DNA from: an uncultured Collinsella sp.
Lineage (GTDB): Bacteria; Actinomycetota; Coriobacteriia; Coriobacteriales; Coriobacteriaceae
Direction of reading: 5' to 3'
Length of the DNA stretch: 36,057 nucleotides
NCBI GenBank assembly: GCA_958443265.1
Contig: CAUCKA010000014.1
Span: 1 to 36,057, forward strand
The notes under the pieces were generated by a model that saw only the letters and a program-made list of their open reading frames with translations, was not told where the DNA came from and made no database searches. Of this stretch, positions 1 through 7,500 are shown piece after piece. Position 1 is the stretch's first letter, and each line of letters begins with the position of its first letter. Made by a program: the position numbers and the translations under genes.

Positions 1-1059
1 GAGGCCGTCGCCCGATCGCACGGGAAGGCGCTCCTCCAGACGGACCTGCACGATGCGGGTCTCGCCAGCCTCAATAGGACCCTCACCCTCCATGAGCATG
101 ATTCGGCCGAGGACCTCCGCCGTGCCCGCCATCACATGCACGCGCGTACCGGACTCGAAGGGCGCGGGCTTGGTGCCCTCGCGCCCCAGATACGTGAAGC
201 GGGCGATGAGCCTGAGCGTCGAGCCCTCGGCACCAGACCCGCAGAGGACCTCGCCACGCGGAAGGTCGCCCGCACCGTCGCCCACGATGTTGAGCGCCGC
301 GCGCTGTCCGGGCAACGCCCGAGGAGTATCACCATGCACCTGAATCGCGCGCACGCGGCAGCGCACGCCCGCGGGACATGAGACGAGCTCGTCGCCCACC
401 GCTACGGGGGCATCGTGAAGCGTGCCCGTGACGACCGTCCCGGATCCCTTGATGGTGAAGCAGCGGTCGATGGGCAGGCGCGGGGCCAGACCGGGGCGCA
501 CCGGGCGGGATGCGGCATCGGCCAGGAAAGAGTCGATGGCGGCATCGAGGGCAAGGCGAACGTCCTCGATGCCCACGCCCGTGCGCGAGGAAACAGGCAC
601 CACGGGCGCATCGGCAAAGACGGTATCGCTGAGGAAGTCCATCACGTCGAGCTCGGCGAGCTCCGCCGTCTCGTCATCGGCCAGATCGCGCATCGTGAGC
701 GCCACCACGAGGTGCCTCACGCCCAACAGCTCCAACACGTACACGTGCTCTCGCGTCTGCGGCATCACGCCCTCAACGGCAGAAACCACCAGCAACGCAA
801 CGTCCACGCCGGTGGCACCCTGTACCATCGCGCGCAGGTAGTGCGCATGCCCGGGCACGTCAACCAAGCCGACAAGCTTGCCGCTGGGAAGCTCGAGCTC
901 GCCAAAGCCGAGCTCAGTGGTCATGCCTCGGCGCCGTTCGACCTCCAGACGGTCGGGATTTTTGCCGGTCAGCGCCTCGATAAGGGCCGACTTTCCGTGG
1001 TCGACGTGTCCTGCTGTTCCAACGACAACGGGACACTCGACAAGCTCAAGCGCGGTCAT
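1..1059 (-). CDS. selB: Selenocysteine-specific elongation factor SelB (N-terminal 353 residues; continues past window edge)
   Basis: SelB is the GTPase that brings Sec-tRNA(Sec) to in-frame UGA codons by binding the SECIS hairpin. The visible part is the EF-Tu-like GTPase domain and following beta-barrel. The G1 loop GHVDHGKS is near residues 17-24, followed by a switch region with GMTT and the G3 motif DVPGH. The G4 position, normally [NT]KxD, reads TMRD (codons at 685-696), so the usual lysine is methionine; a late G5-like PVSSRTG follows. The start ATG (1057-1059) overlaps the selA stop (ATGA), so the two are translationally coupled. The C-terminal winged-helix domains that bind SECIS lie outside the window. 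Identity is secure; the consequence of the G4 change is unknown. Confidence 0.95.
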   Translation of the reverse strand, partial: MTALELVECPVVVGTAGHVDHGKSALIEALTGKNPDRLEVERRRGMTTELGFGELELPSGKLVGLVDVPGHAHYLRAMVQGATGVDVALLVVSAVEGVMPQTREHVYVLELLGVRHLVVALTMRDLADDETAELAELDVMDFLSDTVFADAPVVPVSSRTGVGIEDVRLALDAAIDSFLADAASRPVRPGLAPRLPIDRCFTIKGSGTVVTGTLHDAPVAVGDELVSCPAGVRCRVRAIQVHGDTPRALPGQRAALNIVGDGAGDLPRGEVLCGSGAEGSTLRLIARFTYLGREGTKPAPFESGTRVHVMAGTAEVLGRIMLMEGEGPIEAGETRIVQVRLEERLPVRSGDGL

Positions 1060-2513
1060 CAACGCAAACCCGCCCGCACGGCATCCACCAACGCAGACGC
1101 ACACAGGTCAAGGTCGGTGTCGCGCAAAAGCGTGCGAACGTCAAACAGTACCTGGTCGTGTCGCACGCGCGTCACAACCGGCGTATCGGGCTCCTGAACC
1201 AAAGCGCGCTTTAGGCCATCGGCAGATAGGCGCCCATCGACGGGGCAGACGGCAACGCAAAATGTTGGGAGCTCGACGGTCGGCAGCGATCCGCCGCCGG
1301 GAGCAGAGGCGCCCTCGACAACCTGCAGCTCCACCGCCTCCTCGAACTGAGAGTCGCGAAGCTTGCGCAGCATGCGGTCGTGCAGGCGCTTGGCCTGACG
1401 CTCGAGCGGAGCCGGCGCAGCGGAAAGCATGTTGAGCACCGGGATCTCACGATGTGCCGTATCGGGACCGGCCACATACAGACGCAGGGTGGCCTCGAGC
1501 GCCGCGAGCGTGAGCTTACCGGGGCGAAGCGCGCGCATAAGCGGATGAGAGGCGCAGGCGGCGATTGCCTGGGCGCTGCCGAGGATGATGCCCGCCTGCG
1601 AAGCACCGAGCAGTTTGTCGCCCGAGCACGAGACGACGTCAACGCCGGCGCCAAGAGACACGGACGTGGGCCTCTCCCCCGCATCGGCGAGTACCCCATC
1701 TGCAAGCAAAGCGCCTGAGCCTTGGTCCTCGTAAAGCAACAGGCCATGTTCATGCGCCAGCGCAGAAAGCTCCGCCACGGAAACCTCCTCGTGGAAGCCC
1801 TCGATACGGTAGTTGGAAGGATGGACTTTGAGGATCATCGCCGTGTTGGGCGTGATGGCGTTTCGATAATCATCCAGATGTGTGCGGTTGGTAGAGCCCA
1901 CCTCGACAAGCTTGGCACCCGAAGCCGCCATGATGTCGGGGATGCGGAAGCTGCCGCCCACCTCGACAAGCTCGCCGCGGCTCACGATGACCTCTTTGCC
2001 GAAGGCATGCGCGGCAAGCACCAAAAGCACCGCGGCGGCATTGTTGTTGACAACTAAGGCGTCCTGCGCCCCCGTGAGCGTGCGCAGCAGACGCGCGGCA
2101 TGCTCTTTGCGGCCCCCGCGAGCGCAGGTTGAGACGTCATACTCAAGCGTGCTGTAACCTCGGGCGACATCGGTCACCGCCTGCACCGCCGCGGGAGCGA
2201 GCGGAGCGCGGCCCAGATTGGTGTGAATCACAACGCCCGTCGCGTTGACGGCAGGGCGCAGGGTCGGCAGCGACAGGCGATGGGTCCGCTGCTCAATTGC
2301 CAAGGCGAGCTCGCGCTTGTCCCTTGCAGGGGCGCCGGAGCGAATCGCCGCGCGCTCGGCATCGAGCTCGGCGTCAATCGCCTCGCGTACCATCGTGTCG
2401 CCTGCATCGCCAGCAGCCTTCATGACCGGCCACTCGGCAAGCAGCTCGTGAACGGCGGGAATGGAACGCAGGCGGCCGCGCACCTCGGCAGACATGGATT
2501 CGCAGTCGCTCAT
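1059..2513 (-). CDS. selA: L-seryl-tRNA(Sec) selenium transferase SelA
   Basis: This PLP enzyme converts Ser-tRNA(Sec) to Sec-tRNA(Sec) using selenophosphate. The SelA core is complete: NATGVVIHTNLGRAPL in the N-terminal half and the PLP-lysine motif SCSGDKLLGASQAG with Lys about residue 300. An upstream ATG at 2564 has no ribosome binding site, whereas the ATG at 2513 (MSDCESMSAE) has GAAAGG six to seven bases before it. The latter gives 484 aa, close to the family norm. It overlaps selB by four bases. With selB here and selD at 7501-8550, the window has everything for Sec synthesis and insertion except tRNA(Sec), which is not seen. Confidence 0.96.
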   Translation of the reverse strand: MSDCESMSAEVRGRLRSIPAVHELLAEWPVMKAAGDAGDTMVREAIDAELDAERAAIRSGAPARDKRELALAIEQRTHRLSLPTLRPAVNATGVVIHTNLGRAPLAPAAVQAVTDVARGYSTLEYDVSTCARGGRKEHAARLLRTLTGAQDALVVNNNAAAVLLVLAAHAFGKEVIVSRGELVEVGGSFRIPDIMAASGAKLVEVGSTNRTHLDDYRNAITPNTAMILKVHPSNYRIEGFHEEVSVAELSALAHEHGLLLYEDQGSGALLADGVLADAGERPTSVSLGAGVDVVSCSGDKLLGASQAGIILGSAQAIAACASHPLMRALRPGKLTLAALEATLRLYVAGPDTAHREIPVLNMLSAAPAPLERQAKRLHDRMLRKLRDSQFEEAVELQVVEGASAPGGGSLPTVELPTFCVAVCPVDGRLSADGLKRALVQEPDTPVVTRVRHDQVLFDVRTLLRDTDLDLCASALVDAVRAGLR

Positions 2514-2591
2514 GAAAAGCCTTTCGACATGTTCAATAAAAAGCTGGTCCCCCGCGATCGTCATCGGGCAAATAAATACCGGCGCGCACGC

Positions 2592-2676
2592 AAAAGGGAC
2601 AGGTCCATTATGGCAGCTCGTGACAAGACGTCGAAGAGCCTCGTCTAAAACCTGCCAAAATAAACCTGTCCCTTTT
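2592..2676. repeat. REP-like palindrome with AAAAGGGACAGGT ends (copy A)
   Basis: A 13-bp perfect inverted repeat (2592-2604 with 2664-2676) continues inward as a second imperfect arm (GGCAG near 2612 with CTGCC near 2651). This gives a stem of about 25 bp. An inner AGACG/CGTCT hairpin lies in the loop. It sits between the end of the FNT gene and the start of selA, and on the plus strand ends in CCCTTTTT. The GGGACAGGTTTATTTT sequence on the minus strand resembles REP sequences used by RAYT transposases (from memory). Related palindromes occur at 20678 and 29242. Confidence 0.6.
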
Positions 2677-2699
2677 TGGTCGGTTATGGCTTGGTGGCT

Positions 2700-3536
2700 T
2701 TAGGCCTCCTTATTGGCGTAGATAAACCAGTAGCCCAGCGCCACGATCAGGGCGCCACCCACGATATTGCCCAGCGTGGCGACCGTAAGGTTGAGCGCCA
2801 ACCCGGCAGCGTTGAGGGCATCGGCGCCGGCGACATCGGCTCCATAGCCGCAGGAGTGCATCAAAATGCCCATGGGCAAAAAGTACATGTTGGCAACGCA
2901 GTGCTCAAAACCGCATGCTACAAAGGCGGCGATGGGCAGCAAAATGCCCACGACCTTGTCGACCACGGTCTTGCCGGCAGTGCCGATCCATACGGCCAGG
3001 CACACAAAGATGTTGCACAGAATACCGCGGAAGAAGATGGTAACGGCGCCGATCGTAACCTTACCGGCGGCGACACTCACCATGGTGTTGGCGACGGCCT
3101 CGCCGTTGAGTTTGTAAATGGCTGCCATGTAAATCAAAAAGACAACGAACAGGGCGCCGGCAAAATTGCCGATCCACACAATAGCCCAAGCCTTGAGCAT
3201 CTGGACGAGCGTGATCTTGTTGCTCTTAAGCGCGCAGACCATAAGCGAGTTGCCGGTAAACAGCTCCGCGCCGCAAATAAGCACGAGCACCAGCCCCAGG
3301 CAAAAAGCAAGGCCACCCACAAAGCGCTGAGCGCCCCAGCCAAGGGACGCATCGCTCAGAAAGACCGTGAAGAACAGGCCGCCAAAGGCGATGAACGCGC
3401 CGGCGAACATGGCGAGCAAAAAGGCCTTCGAGACCGGCAGGTTGGCCTTGGTAACGCCTGCGGCCTCGGTCTTCGCCTCGATCGCGGCGGGCGCCAGGCA
3501 ATCGGAGGTGGGGTATTCTGCCTTGGAATCTGCCAT
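2700..3536 (-). CDS. Formate/nitrite transporter family channel (FocA-like)
   Basis: A 278-aa pentameric FNT channel in the cytoplasmic membrane with about six hydrophobic segments. Family marks are ELFTGN in the second helix region, the broken-helix segment GILCNIFVCLAVW, and GFEHCVANMYFLP carrying the central histidine next to Asn. The FEH..ANM form is closest to formate-type FocA, so formate is the preferred guess; nitrite or hydrosulfide are alternatives. The start at 3536 (MADSKAEY) is preferred over a longer reading from 3671, because family similarity begins after it, although its ribosome site (GAAGTG) is weak. Next to selenium and molybdenum genes, a formate role alongside a Sec formate dehydrogenase is reasonable. 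Confidence 0.9.
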   Translation of the reverse strand: MADSKAEYPTSDCLAPAAIEAKTEAAGVTKANLPVSKAFLLAMFAGAFIAFGGLFFTVFLSDASLGWGAQRFVGGLAFCLGLVLVLICGAELFTGNSLMVCALKSNKITLVQMLKAWAIVWIGNFAGALFVVFLIYMAAIYKLNGEAVANTMVSVAAGKVTIGAVTIFFRGILCNIFVCLAVWIGTAGKTVVDKVVGILLPIAAFVACGFEHCVANMYFLPMGILMHSCGYGADVAGADALNAAGLALNLTVATLGNIVGGALIVALGYWFIYANKEA

Positions 3537-3687
3537 GTCGATCACTTCTTTCTTACGTTGTGGGACAAGCATTGCCAAAGCACATGTCCCGCGCCGGATG
3601 GTCAAAACAAAACAGGCCAGAAGTAAACGTACCTCTGACCTGCAAATTACTTGGAGCGACGGGTTCGTCACCCGGTACTCTCACAAA

Positions 3688-3721
3688 AACGGCCTTGATC
3701 CCAAAAAGAATCAAAGCCGTT
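3688..3721 (-). terminator. Terminator of the tRNA-Pro/tRNA-Gly transcript
   Basis: On the minus strand AACGGCTTTGAT pairs with ATCAAGGCCGTT (one G.U pair) across a short T-rich loop and is followed by TTTTTG. It lies 12 nt past the tRNA-Gly CCA end. Confidence 0.8.
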
Positions 3722-3732
3722 AACCAATCTTG

Positions 3733-3806
3733 TGGAGCGGGCGACGGGAATCGAACCCGCGTCATCAGCTTGGAAGGCTGGGGTTCTACCATTGAACTAC
3801 GCCCGC
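3733..3806 (-). tRNA. tRNA-Gly (anticodon TCC)
   Basis: The 74-nt cloverleaf has acceptor arms GCGGGCG/CGCCCGC, D-arm GTTC...GAAC, anticodon loop CTTCCAA, T-arm GGGTTCGATTCCC and an encoded CCA. The anticodon stem has a C-A mismatch at its outermost pair (27-43). It is co-transcribed with the upstream tRNA-Pro, six bases away. Confidence 0.95.
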
Positions 3807-3812
3807 AAGATA

Positions 3813-3889
3813 TGGTCGGGACGACAGGATTTGAACCTGCGACATCCTGCTCCCAAAGCAGGCGCGCTACCAAACTGCGCCACGTCCCG
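3813..3889 (-). tRNA. tRNA-Pro (anticodon TGG)
   Basis: The 77-nt cloverleaf has acceptor CGGGACG/CGTCCCG, anticodon stem CCTGC/GCAGG around loop TTTGGGA, T-loop GTTCAAATC and an encoded CCA. It is the first gene of a two-tRNA transcript driven by the promoter at 3941-3969. Confidence 0.96.
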
Positions 3890-3940
3890 AAGGTGTTGAG
3901 CAGCTAAGGTCTAAACCTTGCGTGTCCCAAAGCGAAGGAA

Positions 3941-3969
3941 ATTATAGGTGAGACTCCCCGCCTGTGCAA
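3941..3969 (-). promoter_or_regulatory. Sigma-70-type promoter for the tRNA pair
   Basis: The minus strand reads TTGCAC, a 17-bp spacer, then TATAAT, which is near consensus and about 45 bp upstream of tRNA-Pro. It begins right after the brnQ stop codon. Confidence 0.85.
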
Positions 3970-3980
3970 GCGACGATACC

Positions 3981-5339
3981 CTAGCTCCTCGAATGTGCGA
4001 CAAACCGGCTATGGAGCAGACCGATCACAAAGGCAACCACGGCAACCGGTGCCCACGCAGCGCCGATATCTGCCAGCGGCAACGCATCGAACGGTAGCCA
4101 CGCGCCCGCAAAGAACGCATCGCGGACCGAAGTGATTACGCTCTGCACCGCGACAACGCCGCCGACCCAGACCCAAACCTGCGGATGTGCGTCGCAAAAG
4201 CCGTGCACCAGGCCCATCAGCACCAGCACAATGGCAACGGGATACAAGGCGTTGAGCATGGGCACCGAGAACATAAGGATCACGTCGAGGCCCACGTTGG
4301 AAAGCACGCACGAAAATGCGGCGAACACAAAGGCGAGAACCGCAAAAGGACGGCGCATGGCCTCCTCGGAAGCCTCCGCTCCCCCTTCGACCACATACGT
4401 CTCGCAGAAGTAACGCGAGCAGCAGCTGATAAGGCCGATGCACACGTTCATGCAGGCGAGGAAAAAGATCGCAAAGACCACGACCGTGCCGGCAAGACCA
4501 AAATGCATAGAGGCCGAACGCGCAAGGATAGCGGCGCCGTTGGTAGCGTCGGGCATCACGGTGCCGAGCTGCATACCGGCAAGGCCCAAGCCGCAGTAGA
4601 TGATGGCCATGAGCACGCCGGCGATAACACCAGAGCGCGAAATCTCGAAGGCCACACGCTTGTCATCGGTAACACCCAGCTCATGAATGGTCTCGGCGAT
4701 GATGATGCCAAAGGCGAGCGACGCGAGCAGGTCCATGGTCTGATAGCCGGTCAAAAAGCCCTGCACGGCAGCACCGGCATTATAGGGAGCCTGTGGCGCG
4801 GCAGCGGGACCCAGCGGCGAGACCACGGCAGCGCCCACGACCAATACGATAAGGGCGATGAGCGCGGGGCCCGTAATGCGGCCGAGTACGCGCGTGATGA
4901 CGCCGGGACGCAGCGTGAGCGCAAATGCGACGATAAAGAACCCGACGGCAAACACCAGGCGAGCCGTGGCGAGCGAGACGCCCTCGGGCAGCAGCGGCAC
5001 CAGCATCTCGAAGGCCGTGGAGCTCGTGCGCGGAATGGCCAGGCACGGGCCGATAGCCAGATACACCGCCGCGACAAAGAACTCGCCAAATTTGGGGTGC
5101 ACGCGGCCGGCAAGCTCGCGCGCCGTTCCGGCAAGTGCCACGGCGATAAAGCCCATAACGGGCAAGCCGATGGCGGCGATGAGAAAGCCAAGCATGGCGA
5201 CCGGCGTGGCAGAACCTGCCTGCAGCGCCAGCAGCGGCGGAATAATGAGGTTGCCGGCGCCAAAGAGCATCGAGAACAGGGCGATACCGACGGTAACGAC
5301 ATGGTCGGAGCGCAGGCCGCGCGGCGCGGATGAGGCCAT
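3981..5339 (-). CDS. brnQ: Branched-chain amino acid carrier BrnQ (LIVCS family)
   Basis: A 452-aa, roughly 12-helix cation symporter for leucine, isoleucine and valine. The N-terminal signature FSMLFGAGNLIIPP in the first helix and the overall length match BrnQ. The ATG at 5339 has GAAAGGTGG seven bases upstream. It is preceded only 24 bases upstream by the T-run of the terminator of the desulfurase gene, leaving no room for a conventional promoter between them. Expression may therefore depend on read-through or on a promoter overlapping the end of the desulfurase gene (TATACT near 5395). Identity is confident; substrate range is inferred from the family. Confidence 0.93.
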   Translation of the reverse strand: MASSAPRGLRSDHVVTVGIALFSMLFGAGNLIIPPLLALQAGSATPVAMLGFLIAAIGLPVMGFIAVALAGTARELAGRVHPKFGEFFVAAVYLAIGPCLAIPRTSSTAFEMLVPLLPEGVSLATARLVFAVGFFIVAFALTLRPGVITRVLGRITGPALIALIVLVVGAAVVSPLGPAAAPQAPYNAGAAVQGFLTGYQTMDLLASLAFGIIIAETIHELGVTDDKRVAFEISRSGVIAGVLMAIIYCGLGLAGMQLGTVMPDATNGAAILARSASMHFGLAGTVVVFAIFFLACMNVCIGLISCCSRYFCETYVVEGGAEASEEAMRRPFAVLAFVFAAFSCVLSNVGLDVILMFSVPMLNALYPVAIVLVLMGLVHGFCDAHPQVWVWVGGVVAVQSVITSVRDAFFAGAWLPFDALPLADIGAAWAPVAVVAFVIGLLHSRFVAHSRS

Positions 5340-5362
5340 GGGACCACCTTTCGGGTCGAAAC

Positions 5363-5392
5363 AAAAACGGGACGGGCAAAAGGCCCATCCCG
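5363..5392 (-). terminator. Intrinsic terminator after the cysteine desulfurase gene
   Basis: On the minus strand CGGGATGGGC pairs with GCCCGTCCCG over a 5-nt loop and is followed by TTTTTGTTT. It ends just before the brnQ ribosome binding site. Confidence 0.85.
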
Positions 5393-5406
5393 CAAGTATA
5401 TACGCT

Positions 5407-6546
5407 TTAGTAAGCTAAATCGCGCAAAGCTTCAATCGCGGCGTCAACTTCCTCGTCCGTGTTGAAATACCCAAACGAGAAGCGAACGACACCCTGGCGC
5501 TCGGTCCCCAACGCGCGGTGCATGAGCGGAGCGCAGTGAGCACCGGGGCGCGTCGCAATCCCCCACCCTTGCATGAGCGCGTCCGAGACCTCGGCCGAAT
5601 CGATATCGCCCACGTTGAGCGAGACGATCGCCGAGCGTGTGGGCAGGTCAAACGCACCGTAGAGCTTAATCCCTGGAATCTCGCGTACACCGGCAAGGAA
5701 GCGATCAGCGAGCGCACGCTCGTGGGAAGCAATCGCCTCGACCCCACCCTGGGCCTCGATAAAGTCGAGGCCGGCAGAAAGGCCGGCGATACCGTGACCG
5801 TTGAGCGTGCCCGCCTCAAGGCGCGTGGGCCACTCCCGCGGCTGCAGCGCATCGAAGCTGTGCACGCCCGTGCCGCCCATGGCCCAAGGAGCCACGTCAA
5901 TGCCCTCCGCCACGGCCAGGCCACCCGTGCCTTGAGGTCCCATGAGCCCCTTGTGGCCGGTAAAGCACACCACGTCGAGCCCCATGGCCCGCATATCGAT
6001 ATGCGCCGTGCCGGCAGACTGCGAGGCATCGACGATCACCAGCGCACCGGCAGCATGGGCCATAGCGGCCACGCGTGCAATGTCGACCGCGTTGCCGGTC
6101 ACATTGGAGGCGTGCGTCACCACCACAGCACGCGTGCCCGGCGTGACCAACCGCTCGAGCTCATCGTAGTCGAGCACGCCGTTCGCGTCGCAGCCCGCGT
6201 GCTCAACGGTCACGCCCTGCTCTGCCGCCAGGCGGTTGAGCGGACGCAGCACGGAGTTGTGCTCGAGCACCGTTGTGACCACGCGGTCGCCGGGGCGCAC
6301 CACGCCATTGATGACGGTGTTGAGCGCCGTGGTGGAGTTGGGCGTAAAACAAACATGGTCAGCACGCGGGCAGCCCAGCAAGCGCGCAAGCTTGGCGCGA
6401 CAGCCGTGGATGGCACGCGCCGCGTCGAGGGCACCCGACGTGGCGCCGCGCCCGGCATTGCCGAGCGAGCACATCGCCTGCGTCACGGCATCGATGACCG
6501 CCTGCGGCTTGTGCATGGTCGTCGCCGCGTTATCCAGGTAGATCAT
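5407..6546 (-). CDS. Class V aminotransferase, selenium-linked cysteine desulfurase family (EF2568-like)
   Basis: A 379-aa PLP enzyme expected to take S or Se from cysteine or selenocysteine. It has the N-terminus MIYLDNAATT, the PLP-lysine motif CFTGHKGLMGPQGTGG (Lys about 199), and a C-terminal RPGAHCAPLMHRALGT with the likely catalytic cysteine. This C-terminal form and the neighbours (yedF, DUF3343, selD) match the EF2568-type family rather than housekeeping NifS/IscS. The ATG at 6546 has GGGAGGT six bases upstream and overlaps the DUF3343 stop by three bases; a GTG at 6561 is less likely. Inferred role: supplying selenium to SelD or to a selenium-dependent molybdenum hydroxylase. Confidence 0.88.
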   Translation of the reverse strand: MIYLDNAATTMHKPQAVIDAVTQAMCSLGNAGRGATSGALDAARAIHGCRAKLARLLGCPRADHVCFTPNSTTALNTVINGVVRPGDRVVTTVLEHNSVLRPLNRLAAEQGVTVEHAGCDANGVLDYDELERLVTPGTRAVVVTHASNVTGNAVDIARVAAMAHAAGALVIVDASQSAGTAHIDMRAMGLDVVCFTGHKGLMGPQGTGGLAVAEGIDVAPWAMGGTGVHSFDALQPREWPTRLEAGTLNGHGIAGLSAGLDFIEAQGGVEAIASHERALADRFLAGVREIPGIKLYGAFDLPTRSAIVSLNVGDIDSAEVSDALMQGWGIATRPGAHCAPLMHRALGTERQGVVRFSFGYFNTDEEVDAAIEALRDLAY

Positions 6547-6794
6547 CGCACGACCTCCCACATATCAATCACGGTATAGCCCTCGGTGGGAACGCCCGCC
6601 GCGGCAAGTTCGCTGCGCAGCAGCTCCTCATCGGCAGGCAACGCCTTCCACGCCAGACCGCAGCCGGCAGCGACCTCCCCGGGCACGGGAATCGTTCGCC
6701 CGGGAAGGCCGCGCTCGATGCACAGGGACTCGCAACCCATGGCGGCCGCCGTGGTGGGAAACGTGATGACAAGCGCCGGGCGCTTCTCCCTCAT
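6543..6794 (-). CDS. DUF3343 protein, putative Se/S carrier
   Basis: An 83-aa protein beginning MREKRPALVITFPTTAAAMG, with the compact alpha/beta pattern of DUF3343. It contains Cys residues in GCESLC and in AAGCGLAW, candidates for persulfide or selenide transfer. The start at 6794 has GGAG five bases upstream. It sits between yedF (20-base gap) and the desulfurase (overlapping), an arrangement known from selenium-metabolism clusters. Family assignment rests on size, sequence feel and this conserved neighbourhood; biochemical function is not established. Confidence 0.82.
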   Translation of the reverse strand: MREKRPALVITFPTTAAAMGCESLCIERGLPGRTIPVPGEVAAGCGLAWKALPADEELLRSELAAAGVPTEGYTVIDMWEVVR

Positions 6795-6813
6795 GGCAAC
6801 TCCAACCAATACG

Positions 6814-7440
6814 CTACGGGCGCACGACGCGCACGGCCTGCTCCATCTTCTCCACGATCACATACATGTTGGTGACCTCGCCCACCGCAAGCTGGTCTTT
6901 AATGCCATAGTGGTCGAGACAGGTACCGCAGGTGAGAATCTCGACACCCTGCTCGGCCAGGCCCTTCAGGTCGTCGAGCACTGGAGATCCCTCGACGGTC
7001 AGCTTGGCACCGCCGTTGTAGAACAGCATAGTCGCGGGCAGCTCCTCCTGCTGCGTCACGGCAAAGATGAAGGCCTTCATGAGCTTGTGGCCCAGCACGT
7101 CGTCGCCACGGCCCATGCAGTCGGTGTAGACGGAAATGACGAGCTTGCCCTTGCCGGCGCTGGCGTCGCAGAAAGCGGCACCGTCCTGCTCGGGGTCCGC
7201 AACGGCCACGGCACCGGCGGTCGCGACACTCACGTGCCACTCGGCGTTCGAGATCTTCTCGACCGAAGCCGTGCAGCCCTTCTCCTGCGCCATCTTGGAG
7301 ATGTTCTTGACGGCGGTCTCGTTGTCGACCGAGGTCACCACGGCACCCTCGCCATCAAGCTGTTTGAGTGCCTTAAGCGTCTTGACGACGGGCAGCGGGC
7401 AGGCATCGCCCATGGCATTGACTTCAATCTTGATAGACAT
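6814..7440 (-). CDS. yedF: Sulfurtransferase-like selenium metabolism protein YedF
   Basis: A 208-aa two-domain protein. Residues 1-75 form a TusA/SirA-like domain with the CPxP motif (GDACPLPV, Cys about 14). The C-terminal half is DsrE-like with CGTCLDHYG. The two-domain form is the one associated with selD and Sec genes, and is thought to handle reduced selenium between the desulfurase and SelD. The ATG at 7440 has AAAGGA seven bases upstream. It follows selD on the same strand, separated by a hairpin. Confidence 0.92.
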   Translation of the reverse strand: MSIKIEVNAMGDACPLPVVKTLKALKQLDGEGAVVTSVDNETAVKNISKMAQEKGCTASVEKISNAEWHVSVATAGAVAVADPEQDGAAFCDASAGKGKLVISVYTDCMGRGDDVLGHKLMKAFIFAVTQQEELPATMLFYNGGAKLTVEGSPVLDDLKGLAEQGVEILTCGTCLDHYGIKDQLAVGEVTNMYVIVEKMEQAVRVVRP

Positions 7441-7460
7441 AGCTACATCCTTTCAAAAGG

Positions 7461-7484
7461 GACCGCCCAGAACAGTAGGCGGTC
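7461..7484 (-). other. Hairpin between selD and yedF
   Basis: On the minus strand GACCGCC pairs with GGCGGTC over a 10-nt loop, followed by CCCTTTTG. The short T-run makes it a weak terminator or an mRNA processing or stability element that could lower yedF relative to selD. Confidence 0.45.
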
Positions 7485-7500
7485 GCATAAACGGTTTTCT

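Noticed and set aside
4185..5333. Long plus-strand reading frame opposite brnQ (also 415-1197, 22489-24597, 26734-28200)
   Set aside because: These are low-complexity antisense frames of GC-rich genes, rich in His, Arg and Gly, without ribosome sites or family motifs; the minus-strand genes are clearly real.
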